64,000 nucleotides of DNA from Gammaproteobacteria bacterium (GCA_035501935.1 DATJVC010000030.1:62001-126000), one strand, 5' to 3'; positions 26,791 to 37,255 are shown, counted from the stretch's first letter. Notes: generated by a model from the sequence alone, not told the origin. Numbers and translations: made by a program.

Positions 26791-27351
26791 ATGGCGCTGA
26801 TACATACCCCCGTCTGTGATTTCGGCGCCAATGCGCCGGACTTCCGCCTGCCTGATCCGGATGGCAAACAGTGGTCCCTGCAGGATTGCCGCGGCGAGCG
26901 CGGCACGCTGGTCATGTTTATCTGCAATCACTGTCCATACGTGCAGGCGGTGGGCAGGCTGATCGCCGCCGACACCCGCGCCCTGCTTGAGCACGGCGTG
27001 CGATCAGTCGCCGTCATGCCCAATGATTACCGCGCTTACCCGGAGGATGCGCCCAAGCATATGCGCGCACTGGCCGCCGAGCTTGGTTTCTCATTCCCCT
27101 ATTTGATCGATGAAACGCAGAACGTCGCGCGTGCCTATGGCGCCGTCTGCACGCCGGATTTCTTCGGTTACAACGCCGATCTGAAACTGCAATACCGGGG
27201 GCGGCTGGACGCCACTACACCCGGCCGGCCTGCGCCCAAGGGCACGCCGCGGGAGCTACTTGAGGCCATGATCGGCGTCGCCCGCAACGGACAGGGACCC
27301 TGGGATCAGACCCCGAGTCAGGGCTGCTCCATTAAATGGCGGGAAGCGTGA
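26791..27351 (+). CDS. AhpC/thioredoxin-fold family protein
   Basis: 186 residues with an AhpC/TSA-type fold: APDFRLPDPDGKQWSLQD at the start, a CNHCPYV motif (about 46-52), YLIDETQNVARAYGAVCTPDFF containing the cis-Pro (TPDFF), and DATTPGRPAPKGTP further on. This is a common family of thiol-dependent peroxiredoxin-like or resolvase proteins whose substrate is unknown. It lacks a signal peptide, so it is probably cytoplasmic. The GAAGGAGG ribosome-binding site supports the start. It is transcribed divergently from metK. Confidence 0.82.
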   Translation: MALIHTPVCDFGANAPDFRLPDPDGKQWSLQDCRGERGTLVMFICNHCPYVQAVGRLIAADTRALLEHGVRSVAVMPNDYRAYPEDAPKHMRALAAELGFSFPYLIDETQNVARAYGAVCTPDFFGYNADLKLQYRGRLDATTPGRPAPKGTPRELLEAMIGVARNGQGPWDQTPSQGCSIKWREA

Positions 27352-27404
27352 TTTTTCCGCCGTCGGCTGCGTCCCGCTCCGGCGTTCACCCACCCCTGTT
27401 TTAC

Positions 27405-27433
27405 TTGCCCCTCGCGCATGGCTGCGGGACAAT
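27405..27433 (+). promoter_or_regulatory. Possible promoter of the tkt-gap-pgk-pyk-fba operon
   Basis: TTGCCC (27405-27410) and GACAAT (27428-27433) are 17 bases apart, 68 bases before the transketolase ATG. Each hexamer has four of six consensus bases, so this is a moderate match. No CbbR-like site was recognisable in the 150-base gap. Confidence 0.35.
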
Positions 27434-27501
27434 GGCGCCCTTTTTGATGCGGCACGGCTTCATCCCCCTGCCGTGTTTCCGATGAAAACCGAAAGTTGAG
27501 C

Positions 27502-29541
27502 ATGACATCCACATCCGCGCAGATAGCGCCGGCGGAGGCCGTTCCCACACGGCGCGAGCTGGCCAATGCGATCCGGGCGCTCGCCATGGACGCCGTACAA
27601 CAGGCCAACTCCGGTCATCCCGGTGCGCCCATGGGCATGGCCGATCTGGCCGAGGTGCTGTGGAACGATTTTCTGAGGCACAACCCGGCCAACCCGCATT
27701 GGATCGATCGCGACCGCTTCGTGATGTCGAACGGTCACGGCTCCATGCTGCTGTACGCGCTGCTGCATCTGTCCGGTTACGACCTGCCGATGGAGGAAAT
27801 CAAACACTTCCGGCAGTTGCACTCGAAGACTCCCGGGCACCCCGAATACGGCTCGGCGCCCGGGATCGAGACCACCACCGGGCCGCTGGGACAGGGTTTT
27901 GCCAATGCGGTGGGGATGGCCATCGCCGAGCGGGCGCTGGCCGCACATTACAACCGCGACGGACTCACGCTCATCGATCATTACACCTATTTCAGCGTCG
28001 GCGACGGCTGCCTGATGGAAGGTGTCTCCCACGAGGCCGCCTCGCTCGCCGGCACGCTGAGGCTCGGCAAACTTGTCGGCTTCTATGACGACAACAGCAT
28101 CTCCATAGACGGTGAAGTGCAAGGCTGGTTCACCGACGACACGCCCAAACGCTTCGAGGCCTACGGCTGGCAGGTCATCCGCAACGTGAACGGCCATGAT
28201 CCAGAGACAGTGCTACGCGCGATCAAAAAAGCACGGCGCGCCAAGGATCAGCCGAGTCTCATCTGCTGCAAGACCATCATCGGCTGCGGGGCGCCCACCA
28301 AGCAGGGTACCGAGGCCTGTCACGGCGCCGCCCTGGGCGCCGATGAGGTGGCCCGCGCCCGTGCGCAACTCAACTGGACCCATCCACCCTTCGTCATCCC
28401 GCCGGAAACCTATGCGGCCTTCGATGCGCGTGAGCGCGGCGCGCGGGCGGAGAAAAAATGGCTGCGCACCCTGCGCGCCTATCGCAAGGTGTATCCGGAA
28501 CTGGCGGCGGAGTTCGAGCGCCGCGTCGCGGGCCAGCTGCCCGCCGACTGGCCTGAGAAATCGGGAGCCTATATCCACACCGTGGCCGTCAAAATGGAAA
28601 CCATCGCCTCACGCAAGGCCTCGCAGAATGCCCTCAACGCCTACGCCGCATGGCTGCCGGAACTGATCGGCGGCTCCGCCGATCTGACTGAATCGAACCA
28701 GACGCTCTGGTCGGGCTCAAAAATCATGTCTGGAAAACAGGCTGACGGTAACTATATCCATTTCGGCGTGCGTGAATTTGCCATGACTGCGATCATGAAC
28801 GGGCTCGCGTTACACGGTGGTTTCATTCCCTACGGCGGCACCTTCCTGGTGTTTTCCGATTACGCCCGCAATGCCGTGCGTCTCTCGGCGCTGATGAAGC
28901 TGCGCTGCATCCATGTCTATACGCATGACTCCATCGGCCTGGGAGAGGACGGCCCCACCCACCAGCCCGTCGAGCATGCCGCTTCACTGCGGCTGATGCC
29001 GAACATGAGCGTATGGCGACCGTGTGATGCGACCGAATCCGCGGTCGCCTGGGCCTGCGCGCTGGAGCGGCGCGACGGTCCCACCGCACTGCTGTTTTCG
29101 CGTCAGAATCTGCCGGCACAGCCACGAAACGAAAAGCAGATCGCCGCCATCCGCAAGGGTGGTTACGTACTTCTGGAACCGCCGCGCCCGCCCGAAGCCA
29201 TCGTGATCGCCACTGGTTCGGAGATCGCGCTGGCCATGGCCGCCGCCAGGAAACTCAACGATCAGGGCCGCGCTGTGCGCGTGGTATCGATGCCCAGCAC
29301 CGATCGATTTGACGCGCAGGACGCCGCCTATCGCGAGTCTGTGCTGCCACCATCGCTCCGCGCCCGCGTGGCGGTCGAGGCCGGCGTGCGGGATTACTGG
29401 CGCAAGTACGTCGGCTTGGATGGCGCCGTCATCGGTCTCGACCGTTACGGTGAATCCGCGCCCGGCAATACGGTGTTCGCCTATTTAGGCTTCACCGTCG
29501 AGGCGGTTGTCGGCGCCCTGGAACAAACACTGAAAATATAA
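27502..29541 (+). CDS. tkt: Transketolase
   Basis: 679 residues from the ATG at 27502; an in-frame TTG at 27496 is less likely. The thiamine diphosphate site [13 protein letters not shown]...DDN is clear (about 154-185), as are [19 protein letters not shown] and the second-domain [16 protein letters not shown] with catalytic His and Glu. It transfers two-carbon units between sugar phosphates in the pentose phosphate and Calvin cycles. It heads a run of five genes with short gaps, so it is probably cotranscribed with gap. Confidence 0.96.
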   Translation: MTSTSAQIAPAEAVPTRRELANAIRALAMDAVQQANSGHPGAPMGMADLAEVLWNDFLRHNPANPHWIDRDRFVMSNGHGSMLLYALLHLSGYDLPMEEIKHFRQLHSKTPGHPEYGSAPGIETTTGPLGQGFANAVGMAIAERALAAHYNRDGLTLIDHYTYFSVGDGCLMEGVSHEAASLAGTLRLGKLVGFYDDNSISIDGEVQGWFTDDTPKRFEAYGWQVIRNVNGHDPETVLRAIKKARRAKDQPSLICCKTIIGCGAPTKQGTEACHGAALGADEVARARAQLNWTHPPFVIPPETYAAFDARERGARAEKKWLRTLRAYRKVYPELAAEFERRVAGQLPADWPEKSGAYIHTVAVKMETIASRKASQNALNAYAAWLPELIGGSADLTESNQTLWSGSKIMSGKQADGNYIHFGVREFAMTAIMNGLALHGGFIPYGGTFLVFSDYARNAVRLSALMKLRCIHVYTHDSIGLGEDGPTHQPVEHAASLRLMPNMSVWRPCDATESAVAWACALERRDGPTALLFSRQNLPAQPRNEKQIAAIRKGGYVLLEPPRPPEAIVIATGSEIALAMAAARKLNDQGRAVRVVSMPSTDRFDAQDAAYRESVLPPSLRARVAVEAGVRDYWRKYVGLDGAVIGLDRYGESAPGNTVFAYLGFTVEAVVGALEQTLKI

Positions 29542-29555
29542 TCCGGAGAAGTGGC

Positions 29556-30569
29556 ATGGCCATCAAGGTGGGCATCAACGGTTACGGGCGCATCGGCCGC
29601 AACACGCTGCGCGCGTTGTATGAAGCGCAGCGCCAGCGGGAAATTCAGATCGTCGCCATCAATGATCTGGGCGACGCAAATACCAACGCCCACCTGACGC
29701 GCCATGACAGCGCGCACGGCCGTTTCCCTGGAGAAATCAGGGTCGATGGCGATTCCATGATCGTCAACGGCGACCGCATCCGCGTGCTGGCGGAGAAGGA
29801 TCCCGCGAAGCTCCCATGGACCCTGCTGGGCGTGGAGTTTGTCTTCGAATGCACCGGCCTCTTCACCACCCGCGAGAAGGCCGGCCTGCACCTCAAGGGC
29901 GGCGCGAAAAAGGTCATCATCTCGGCGCCGGCTGGCGATGAAGTCGATGCCACCGTGGTTTTCGGCGTCAATCACGATGTGCTGAAATCGACGCACACCG
30001 TCATCTCCAACGCCTCCTGCACCACCAACTGCCTGGCGCCGTTGGTCAAACCACTGCACGAGCACATCGGCGTCACCGCCGGCATCATGACCACCGTGCA
30101 CTCCTACACCAATGATCAAGTGCTGACCGACGTTTACCACAAGGATCTGCGGCGCGCCCGCTCCGCCACGCAGTCCATGATCCCGACCAAGACCGGCGCA
30201 GCCGCGGCCGTGGGCCTCGTGCTGCCGGAACTGAAGGGCAGACTGGACGGCTACGCCGTGCGGGTGCCCACGCTCAACGTGTCGCTGGTTGATCTCACCT
30301 TCACCGCCGCGCGCGAGACCAGCAAGACCGAGATCGACGCCGTCATGAAGGCGGCGGCCGAAGGCCCGCTCAAGGGCATACTCGGTTATAACAGCGAGCC
30401 GCTGGTTTCCATCGATTTCAACCACGATCCTCGATCGTCGATCTACGAAGCGTCGGAGACGAAGATCATCGGCGGCAAACTGATCAAGGTGCTGTCCTGG
30501 TACGACAACGAATGGGGCTTTTCCAATCGCATGCTGGACGTGGCGACGGCCTGGTCCAGGGCGAAGTGA
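29556..30569 (+). CDS. gap: Glyceraldehyde-3-phosphate dehydrogenase
   Basis: 337 residues. The NAD(P)-binding [16 protein letters not shown], the catalytic [13 protein letters not shown] (Cys about 155), His in [11 protein letters not shown] and the C-terminal [13 protein letters not shown] are all present. The Asp in AINDLGD after strand two favours NAD, although an NADP-using form cannot be excluded. It lies 14 bases after tkt with a GGAG site. In this operon it can serve both glycolysis and CO2 fixation. Confidence 0.96.
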   Translation: MAIKVGINGYGRIGRNTLRALYEAQRQREIQIVAINDLGDANTNAHLTRHDSAHGRFPGEIRVDGDSMIVNGDRIRVLAEKDPAKLPWTLLGVEFVFECTGLFTTREKAGLHLKGGAKKVIISAPAGDEVDATVVFGVNHDVLKSTHTVISNASCTTNCLAPLVKPLHEHIGVTAGIMTTVHSYTNDQVLTDVYHKDLRRARSATQSMIPTKTGAAAAVGLVLPELKGRLDGYAVRVPTLNVSLVDLTFTAARETSKTEIDAVMKAAAEGPLKGILGYNSEPLVSIDFNHDPRSSIYEASETKIIGGKLIKVLSWYDNEWGFSNRMLDVATAWSRAK

Positions 30570-30581
30570 GTCCGACATTCC

Positions 30582-31787
30582 ATGTTGAGCATGAATCACG
30601 TCAAGCTGGCCGGGCGCCGCGTGCTCATCCGCGAGGATCTGAACGTGCCCATGGCCGATGGCCGTATCACCGATGACACCCGCATCCGCGCCGCGCTGCC
30701 GACGATCAGGCAGGCCGCCGAATCCGGCGCCCGCGTCATCGTCGTCTCCCATCTCGGCCGCCCGAAGGAGGGCGAATCGGATCCCGCGTTGTCGCTCAAA
30801 CCGGTGGCTGCGCGGCTCTCCGAACTGCTGGGTATGCGCGTGCGGCTGGTAACCGACTGGCTGCGCGGCATCGATGTCACCGAGGGCGAGGTGGTGTTAT
30901 GCGAGAATGTCCGTTTCGAGGCCGGCGAAAAAAAGAACGACGATGATCTGGCCCGCCGCATGGCGGCGCTGTGTGACGTTTACGTCAATGATGCCTTCGC
31001 CACCGCTCATCGCGCCGAGGCCTCCACCTGCGGAATCGCCAAGTACGCCCGCTCTGCCTGCGCCGGGCCACTGCTCGAAGCCGAGATCAAGGCGCTCAAG
31101 AAAGTGAAGGATGAACCGGCACGCCCACTGCTGGCCGTCGTCGGCGGGGCCAAGGTATCGACCAAGCTCTCGGTGCTGGAATCGCTGATCAAGTTCGTTG
31201 ATCAACTCATCGTCGGCGGCGGCATCGCCAACACCTTCATGAAGGCGGCGGGTCTCAAGGTGGGCCGGTCGTTATGCGAAGACGATCTGCTGGATACCGC
31301 CCGGCGGCTGATGGCCGCCGCCAAGGAACGGGGGGCGGCGATCCCCCTGCCGGTTGACGTGGTCTGCGCCAAGACCTTGAGCGCCGACGCGCCCGCCGTC
31401 GCCAAGGCGTCGACCGAGATTGCCAAAGATGATCTCATCCTCGACGTCGGCCCGAAAACGTCGGCGCAATACGTCGACATGATGAAACAGGCCGCCACCA
31501 TCTGCTGGAACGGGCCGCTGGGCGTCTTCGAGTTCGATCAATTCGGGCATGGCACGCGGGCACTTGCCGAAGGTATTGCCGCCAGCAACGCCTTTTCCGT
31601 GGCCGGCGGTGGCGATACGCTGGCGGCAATCGCCAGGTACGGTGTCGCCGGCAAGATTTCCTACATCTCGACGGCCGGTGGCGCCTTTCTTGAATATCTC
31701 GAAGGCAAGACCCTGCCGGCGGTCGCGATCCTGGAGGAACGCGCCCGGGCCATGCCACATCGCTATCATCCCAGCGAAGGTTACTGA
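30582..31787 (+). CDS. pgk: Phosphoglycerate kinase
   Basis: 401 residues. Signature [23 protein letters not shown] near the start, SHLGRPKEG, and the C-terminal nucleotide-binding GGGDTLAAI region identify the family. The ATG at 30582 gives MLSMNHVKL; the ATG at 30591 is another reasonable start. It interconverts 1,3-bisphosphoglycerate and 3-phosphoglycerate, next to gap in the pathway as well as on the chromosome (12-base gap). Confidence 0.96.
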   Translation: MLSMNHVKLAGRRVLIREDLNVPMADGRITDDTRIRAALPTIRQAAESGARVIVVSHLGRPKEGESDPALSLKPVAARLSELLGMRVRLVTDWLRGIDVTEGEVVLCENVRFEAGEKKNDDDLARRMAALCDVYVNDAFATAHRAEASTCGIAKYARSACAGPLLEAEIKALKKVKDEPARPLLAVVGGAKVSTKLSVLESLIKFVDQLIVGGGIANTFMKAAGLKVGRSLCEDDLLDTARRLMAAAKERGAAIPLPVDVVCAKTLSADAPAVAKASTEIAKDDLILDVGPKTSAQYVDMMKQAATICWNGPLGVFEFDQFGHGTRALAEGIAASNAFSVAGGGDTLAAIARYGVAGKISYISTAGGAFLEYLEGKTLPAVAILEERARAMPHRYHPSEGY

Positions 31788-31805
31788 CGCGCACGCAGGA
31801 CTCAC

Positions 31806-33254
31806 ATGGCACTTCGCCGCACCAAGATTGTCGTCACGCTGGGCCCCGCCTCCGATGACCCGGCTGTCATGCGCCGGCTGATTCAGGCCGGCATGGACGT
31901 GGCGCGCATCAATTATTCACACGAGACCCGCGAGAGCCATGAAGCCCTTTTCCAGCTGGTGCGCGAACAGAGCGCGAAATTGAACACCGAAATCGGCATC
32001 ATTGCCGATCTGCAGGGGCCCAAGATCCGCATTCAGCGCTTTCGCGAGGGCCCGATCTGGCTGGAGGCGGGCGATGAGTTCATCATCGATCCCAAGTGGG
32101 ATGCCGGCGCGGGCGACGAGCATCACGTCGGCGTCACCTACACGGATCTGCCGCGCGACGTCAAGGCGGGCGACACGCTGATGATCGATGACGGTCGCGT
32201 GGTGCTGAAAGTGGAACAGGTCAAGGGGACCGCCGTCCATTGCGTCGTCATGCTGGGCGGTCAGCTTTCGAACAACAAGGGTTTGAACCGGGAGGGCGGC
32301 GGCCTTTCGGCGGCGTCCCTGACGCCAAAGGATCGGCAGGATTTGAAACACGCCGTCGCCCAGGGCGCCGATTACATCGCCGTATCCTTCCCGCGCACGG
32401 GCGCGGACATTCATGCCGCCCGCAAGCTGGTGGAAAAGGCCGGCGGCAAATGCGGCATCATTGCCAAGATCGAGCGTGCCGAGGCGATTGAACACATCGA
32501 CGACATCATCGTCGCAGCGGACGGCATCATGGTGGCCCGCGGCGATCTGGGCGTCGAGATTGGCGACGCCCATCTGGCCCCCATGCAGAAGCGGCTCATC
32601 CGGCTGGCGCGCGGGAAGAAGCGTCTGGTCATCATCGCCACCCAGATGATGGAATCGATGGTCGAGAATATGATCCCGACGCGCGCCGAGGTCTTCGACG
32701 TGGCTAACGCCGTGCTCGACGGCACCGACGCCGTCATGCTGTCGGCTGAGACCAGTGTTGGCAAATACCCTGATGCCGCGGTTGAAGCCATGTCCCGCAT
32801 CTGCCTGGGCACCGAAGAGCAATGGCGGGAACAGGACGCGCATGTCCAGCTGGACGTGCATTTTGATCGCATCGATGAGGCCATCGCCATCTCGGCGATG
32901 TATGCCGCCAACCGTATCGACGCCAGGGCCATCGCCGCCCTGACCGAGACCGGCAACACCTGTATCACCATGTCCCGCATCCACTCGGCCATTCCCATCT
33001 TCGCCTTCACGCAACACGAGGCCACCCAGCGCAAGGTCAGGCTGTTCCGCGGCGTTTACCCCGTCAAGTTCGACGTGACACATACGGATTCGCTGGAGAT
33101 CAACCGGGAACTGGTGGATCTGCTTCTGCAGCGCAAGGTGGTGCAGGAGGGGGATCGCATCATCATCACCAAGGGCGATATTCGTGGCAGCACCGGAGGC
33201 ACGAACCTGTTAAAAATTGTCCGCATCGGCGACGTGATTGGCCGCTACCAATAG
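31806..33254 (+). CDS. pyk: Pyruvate kinase
   Basis: 482 residues. RRTKIVVTLGPASDD opens the barrel, IIAKIERAEAIEHIDDI contains the catalytic Lys signature, VARGDLGVEIG the metal site, and LSAETSVGKYPDAAVEAM the phosphate loop. The C-terminal regulatory domain is complete. It makes pyruvate and ATP from phosphoenolpyruvate. It sits between pgk (18-base gap) and the aldolase gene. Its presence in the operon points to a glycolytic role in addition to any Calvin-cycle role. Confidence 0.95.
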   Translation: MALRRTKIVVTLGPASDDPAVMRRLIQAGMDVARINYSHETRESHEALFQLVREQSAKLNTEIGIIADLQGPKIRIQRFREGPIWLEAGDEFIIDPKWDAGAGDEHHVGVTYTDLPRDVKAGDTLMIDDGRVVLKVEQVKGTAVHCVVMLGGQLSNNKGLNREGGGLSAASLTPKDRQDLKHAVAQGADYIAVSFPRTGADIHAARKLVEKAGGKCGIIAKIERAEAIEHIDDIIVAADGIMVARGDLGVEIGDAHLAPMQKRLIRLARGKKRLVIIATQMMESMVENMIPTRAEVFDVANAVLDGTDAVMLSAETSVGKYPDAAVEAMSRICLGTEEQWREQDAHVQLDVHFDRIDEAIAISAMYAANRIDARAIAALTETGNTCITMSRIHSAIPIFAFTQHEATQRKVRLFRGVYPVKFDVTHTDSLEINRELVDLLLQRKVVQEGDRIIITKGDIRGSTGGTNLLKIVRIGDVIGRYQ

Positions 33255-33320
33255 ACAGCGCCACTCCTGCGGGCATAATTTGCGCCTATAACTATCCTGC
33301 CAATTCGAAGGACATAGACG

Positions 33321-34349
33321 ATGAATACACCGCATTCTGAACTCAATGCCGTGGCCCGCAAGATGGTTGCGCCAGGCAGGGGCATTCTCGCCATTGATGA
33401 AAGTTTTCCCAGCATCAAGAAACGGTTCGATTCCATCGGCGTGGAATCCACCGAGGAGGCCCGCCGTGCCTACCGCGAATTGCTGATCACAACCCCCGGC
33501 GCCGGCGATTACGTGAGCGGCATGATCCTGTTCGATGAAACGCTGCGCCAGTCGACTGCCAAGGGCGAGAAATTCGTGGAGGCCCTGAACCGCCAGGACA
33601 TCCTGCCGGGCATCAAGGTGGACACCGGCTCCAAGCCGCTTGCCGGGTTCACCGGCGAAGAAGTCACCGAGGGATTGGACGGCCTGCGCGCGCGCCTCAC
33701 CGAATACAAAAACATCGGCGCAAAATTCTGCAAATGGCGCGCCGTCATCAACATCGGCGCCGGCATCCCGACGGCGGGCGGCGTACAGGCCAATGCCCAC
33801 GCGCTGGCACGCTACGCCGCGCTGTGCCAGGAGCAGGGGCTGGTGCCAATCGTGGAGCCGGAGGTGATGATGGAGGGAGATCACTCCATCGAGCGTTGCT
33901 ATGACGTGACCGTGGAAGTGTTGCGCCGCGTATTCACGGCACTGAGTGATCAGCGCGTGTTGCTCGAAGGCACCATCCTCAAGACCAGCATGGTCATCGC
34001 CGGCAAAAAATGTCCGCAGCAGGCGGGTGTGCGGCAGGTCGCCGATATGACGGTGCGTTGTCTGCTCAACGCCGTGCCTGCCGCCCTGCCGGGTGTTGTG
34101 TTCCTGTCAGGCGGCCAAAGCGCACAGATTGCCACCGAGCATCTGAACGCCATGAACGCCGGCGGCAGGAAATATCCCTGGCCGCTGTCGTTTTCCTACG
34201 GCCGCGCCCTGCAGGATCCCGCACTCAAGGCATGGAAAGGTCAAGCCGCAAACGTGACTGCCGCGCAGAAGGCCCTTTCCCACCGCGAAAAAATGAACAG
34301 TCTCGCCTGCGCCGGTCGCTACACCACTGATATGGAAAAGACCGGTTAG
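33321..34349 (+). CDS. Class I fructose-bisphosphate aldolase
   Basis: 342 residues of the eukaryote-like class I (Schiff-base) family: GRGILAIDESFPSIKKRF, the KWRAVINIG segment with one active-site Lys, EPEVMMEGDHSIERC, and EGTILKTSMV with the Schiff-base Lys. The end YTTDMEKTG lacks the terminal Tyr of animal enzymes. It cleaves or condenses fructose-1,6-bisphosphate. Many gammaproteobacterial operons of this type carry the metal-dependent class II enzyme instead. It lies 66 bases after pyk, so it may have some independent expression. Confidence 0.93.
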   Translation: MNTPHSELNAVARKMVAPGRGILAIDESFPSIKKRFDSIGVESTEEARRAYRELLITTPGAGDYVSGMILFDETLRQSTAKGEKFVEALNRQDILPGIKVDTGSKPLAGFTGEEVTEGLDGLRARLTEYKNIGAKFCKWRAVINIGAGIPTAGGVQANAHALARYAALCQEQGLVPIVEPEVMMEGDHSIERCYDVTVEVLRRVFTALSDQRVLLEGTILKTSMVIAGKKCPQQAGVRQVADMTVRCLLNAVPAALPGVVFLSGGQSAQIATEHLNAMNAGGRKYPWPLSFSYGRALQDPALKAWKGQAANVTAAQKALSHREKMNSLACAGRYTTDMEKTG

Positions 34350-34548
34350 AGCGTCATTCGGTAATTTTTAACGGAAAGGTGGGCCCTCCCCACATTCATA
34401 TTTCCTCGGACACGTACCAAACCCCGCCTGCACCGGCGGCCGGAAGCGGCTAAACTTGAGTAAAAGAATTCCTCCACGTATCGCGGAACCTTTGGTTCGA
34501 TGCCGGGTTCCTTAAGGTATACACCGCTCACGACGAAAAGAGATAGTC

Positions 34549-35160
34549 ATGGCCATCTTCACCACTGCCTTGCAGACCCTGCCGCTCCCGCAGGACGCAC
34601 CGATATACCGCATCCGCCCGTCACCCCCTGAAAGGGTCTCCCCCCATGATCCGGCGATCGGGGCCATGACGGATTTCAGGCGCATCAAGCTCATCACCAT
34701 CTCGCCAGAGGCGACCATCGATGAGGCGATGCAAATGATGATCCACGCCCAGGTGCGGATGCTGATTGTGCTGGACGACAATGGCGCCATGCTGGGACTC
34801 ATCACCAGCACGGACCTTCTGGGGGAGCGGCCCGTTCAGGTCAGCCAGACGGAACGCATCCCGCACGAGCAGATACTGGTGCGTCAAATCATGACGGCGC
34901 GCAGTCAGGTCACGGCCTATGATGTGCGCGACATCGAGCGCGCCCATATCCGTGACGTGGTGGTGGCCATGCGCGACGCTGGGAGGCAGCACATGCTCGT
35001 CATTGAACGGGACGCCAGAAGCGGGCGTTACGTGCTGCGCGGCGCCTTCTCGCTTACGCAGATCGGCAAACAGCTGGGCGTGGACATAGAGCCCGGCGAG
35101 GTGGCTCAAAGTTTCGCCGAGCTCGAACGCGTCCTTCTGCACGAACACGAAACGGCATGA
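34549..35160 (+). CDS. Tandem CBS-domain protein
   Basis: 203 residues with two CBS domains: the first around LITISPEATIDEAMQMMIHAQVRMLIVLDDNGAMLGLITSTDL (about 48-90), the second around VRQIMTARSQVTAYDVRDI...DVVVAMRDAGRQHMLVIERD (about 105-165). CBS pairs usually bind adenine nucleotides or SAM and act as sensors. There is no fused catalytic domain. Its stop overlaps the start of the next gene by ATGA, so the two are coupled. The 199-base gap upstream contains a GGAACC/GGTTCC dyad (about 34485-34514) without a T-run and no other feature I can name. Confidence 0.8.
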   Translation: MAIFTTALQTLPLPQDAPIYRIRPSPPERVSPHDPAIGAMTDFRRIKLITISPEATIDEAMQMMIHAQVRMLIVLDDNGAMLGLITSTDLLGERPVQVSQTERIPHEQILVRQIMTARSQVTAYDVRDIERAHIRDVVVAMRDAGRQHMLVIERDARSGRYVLRGAFSLTQIGKQLGVDIEPGEVAQSFAELERVLLHEHETA

Positions 35161-35609
35161 GGATGGAAACGGTGCAAGTTGACGCTATTGTGGAGGAACA
35201 GGATACCCACCTCCTGCTCGGCCCGGTCTACCCCATGGAAAGCCCGCGGGAAAGTTACACCGACCTGATCAAACAGGCGGTGCGGCAGCAGCCCAGGCCG
35301 GCGGGGACGGTGTGGGTGGTCACTCATATACGGCCCGCGCGCATGCTTGCCGTCGTGCACGATTTGGACGCCAAACCCGCGTGCCGCGATAAATGGGTGG
35401 AGTGCGCCTATATTCAGACCTGCGCCGCCATACAGGCTTACGGCTTCCGTATCGTGGCCCTGCCGCTGCTCGGCACGGTGCATGGTAGAATCGATCCGGC
35501 GCGCTCCATGACATTGCTGGAACGGGCCGTCAATCGCACATCATTTATGAATCTTGAGAAACTGCTGATCATCCGCCCTGACCTGACCGAACAGGCCTTG
35601 AACTTCTAG
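35157..35609 (+). CDS. Unknown protein, possibly macro-domain-like, coupled to the CBS gene
   Basis: 150 residues with no signal peptide or TM. The segment ECAYIQTCAAIQAYGFRIVALPLLGTVHGRIDPARSMTLL (about 82-121) resembles the C-terminal half of macro domains, where an A-x-P-x-L-G-T-(G)-x-G loop binds ADP-ribose. The first half does not show the usual N-terminal macro motifs, so the assignment is weak. Translational overlap with the CBS gene suggests the pair acts together, perhaps as a nucleotide-sensing unit. Function unknown. Confidence 0.55.
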   Translation: MRMETVQVDAIVEEQDTHLLLGPVYPMESPRESYTDLIKQAVRQQPRPAGTVWVVTHIRPARMLAVVHDLDAKPACRDKWVECAYIQTCAAIQAYGFRIVALPLLGTVHGRIDPARSMTLLERAVNRTSFMNLEKLLIIRPDLTEQALNF

Positions 35610-35687
35610 GATTGCTCTTAACACACCGGGCGCGACACCTCTGTCCTCGCCCGATTTCCCGCCTTGCGTCATAACCCGGGACGACTG

Positions 35688-36128
35688 TCAGTACCAGTTT
35701 TCCAGCGCAATCTTCCAGCTTCCGTCGGGCTGCTTCTCGAGCACCCTGACGATGCTGCCGCCGACCGGACTGTGTCCCGCTCCGCGCGGCACGGCCGACC
35801 AGTAGCCGCTAAGATACAGTTCGTCCCCCTGTTGCTGGCCGGCCACGATGTTGACCTGATACTCCACGGGTCCGGACTTGAGCGCCGTCGCCCAATACTT
35901 GGCGATGGCGGGCTTCATCACGCGCGTACCGATCTCACGCGGCGGCTTGATGATGGCGTCATCCGTGTAGAGGCCGGCCATCTCCTGGGCATCGCCTTTG
36001 CCAAAGGCCGCCGTCCATTGCGCCTGCTCCTGCGCGCCAATCTCAGTCATTCCGTCGTCGGCGACCGCCGCCGAGACTTGGGTGGAGACCGCCAGCGCCA
36101 GCAGGGATATTACTGTTGCGTTTTTCAT
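35688..36128 (-). CDS. Exported NTF2-like/SnoaL-like protein
   Basis: 146 residues from the ATG at 36128, chosen because AAAGGAGAG lies just upstream and a clear signal peptide (MKNATVISLLALAVSTQVSAA) follows; a longer frame to 36194 spoils it. The mature part matches the NTF2-like/DUF4440 pattern: QWTAAFGKGDAQEMAGLYTDDAIIKPP, then beta strands ending in GSWKIALENWY. Such small alpha+beta barrels bind small molecules or act as enzymes; the role here is unknown. It is divergent from a LysR-type regulator that may control it. Confidence 0.75.
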   Translation of the reverse strand: MKNATVISLLALAVSTQVSAAVADDGMTEIGAQEQAQWTAAFGKGDAQEMAGLYTDDAIIKPPREIGTRVMKPAIAKYWATALKSGPVEYQVNIVAGQQQGDELYLSGYWSAVPRGAGHSPVGGSIVRVLEKQPDGSWKIALENWY

Positions 36129-36292
36129 GTTTGCTCTCCTTTCAAGGTTGAAAATTCCGTCAGATCCGTTCGTAGTGAACGCGGTCATTTTCATGCTTGA
36201 AAAATAGAACGAGTCTATCTATGCTGCAATGCACAAAGAGTGGACATAGTTGACACCTCCGTGAAACAGTGACAGGCAACTTGCTAATAAAT

Positions 36293-37255
36293 ATGGATAA
36301 ACTTCAAAGCATGCGTGTTTTCGCCAAGGTCGCGCAGTGCCGGAATTTCTCGCGCGCGGCGGAGGAGTTGGATTTGTCACGCGCGATGGTTTCCAAGCAC
36401 GTGAACCGCATTGAAGACGCGCTTGGCGTGCGCCTGATCCACCGCACCACCCGGCAGTTGAGCCTGACGGAAGCGGGCCAGCAGTATCTTGCGCGCTGCC
36501 AGCAAATCCTCGCTGATGTCGAGGAAGCGGAGCAGGTGATCGTGGCGGGCAATTACCGCCCCAAGGGCACGTTGCGCGTAGCGGCGCCGCCGTCATTCGG
36601 CATGTTTCATCTCACGCCCGCCATCGCCGCCTACAAATCCCGGTACCCGGAGGTGGACGTGGTGTTGCTGCTGCACGATCGGGTTCCTGATCTTGCTGAA
36701 GAAGAATTGGATCTGGCAATCCGATTGGGAGAGCTTGAGGATTCCACCCTCATTGCACATCAACTGGCGTTGGTGCATACGGTGGTCTGCGGATCGCCCG
36801 CCTACCTCAGACGCCACGGGCGACCAGCCCACCCCGAGGAATTGCTGCGCCACAACTGCCTGCGCCTGCGCTATCCGCCACTCAAAAACGACACGTGGGT
36901 ATTTCACGGCCCGCGGGGCAAATTCGAAATTCCCGTGCGTGGGACGTTTGAGTCCAACATCGCCGATGCCCTGCGGGTGGCGGCCATTGAAGGGATCGGA
37001 TTGATATTGCAACCCGCCTACATGGTGGTCGCGGACGTGGCCGCCGGCCGGCTCGAGACCATCCTCGAAGACTACGATTCCGAAAGCGTTGAATTACACG
37101 CCGTGTACCTCCACCGACGTCATTTGTCGGCAAAGGTCAGAACGTTCGTGGAATTTTTGAAGGACAGGTTTCACCGGTCGCAGTGGACTGCTGCCTTCCC
37201 AAACACAGCGAATTCGAACAACGTTCCGTCAATGCTGCCTGAGCACGGCGTCTGA
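36293..37255 (+). CDS. LysR-family transcriptional regulator
   Basis: 320 residues from the ATG at 36293 (MDKLQSMRVFAKVAQ), the standard start of this subgroup; an upstream start at 36269 adds eight residues. The winged HTH spans about 1-60 (FSRAAEELDLSRAMVSKHVNRIEDALG), followed by an effector domain with GTLRVAAPPSFG and LDLAIRLGELEDSTLIAHQL, typical of CrgA-like regulators. The neighbouring divergent gene for the exported NTF2-like protein is the obvious first target. The 164-base divergent gap contains CTATG/CATAG arms (about 36218-36248), which could be part of a binding site. Confidence 0.9.
   Translation: MDKLQSMRVFAKVAQCRNFSRAAEELDLSRAMVSKHVNRIEDALGVRLIHRTTRQLSLTEAGQQYLARCQQILADVEEAEQVIVAGNYRPKGTLRVAAPPSFGMFHLTPAIAAYKSRYPEVDVVLLLHDRVPDLAEEELDLAIRLGELEDSTLIAHQLALVHTVVCGSPAYLRRHGRPAHPEELLRHNCLRLRYPPLKNDTWVFHGPRGKFEIPVRGTFESNIADALRVAAIEGIGLILQPAYMVVADVAAGRLETILEDYDSESVELHAVYLHRRHLSAKVRTFVEFLKDRFHRSQWTAAFPNTANSNNVPSMLPEHGV

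Noticed and set aside
34485-34514. GGAACC/GGTTCC dyad before the CBS gene as a terminator of the sugar-phosphate operon
   Set aside because: The arms are short and far apart and no T-tract follows in either direction.
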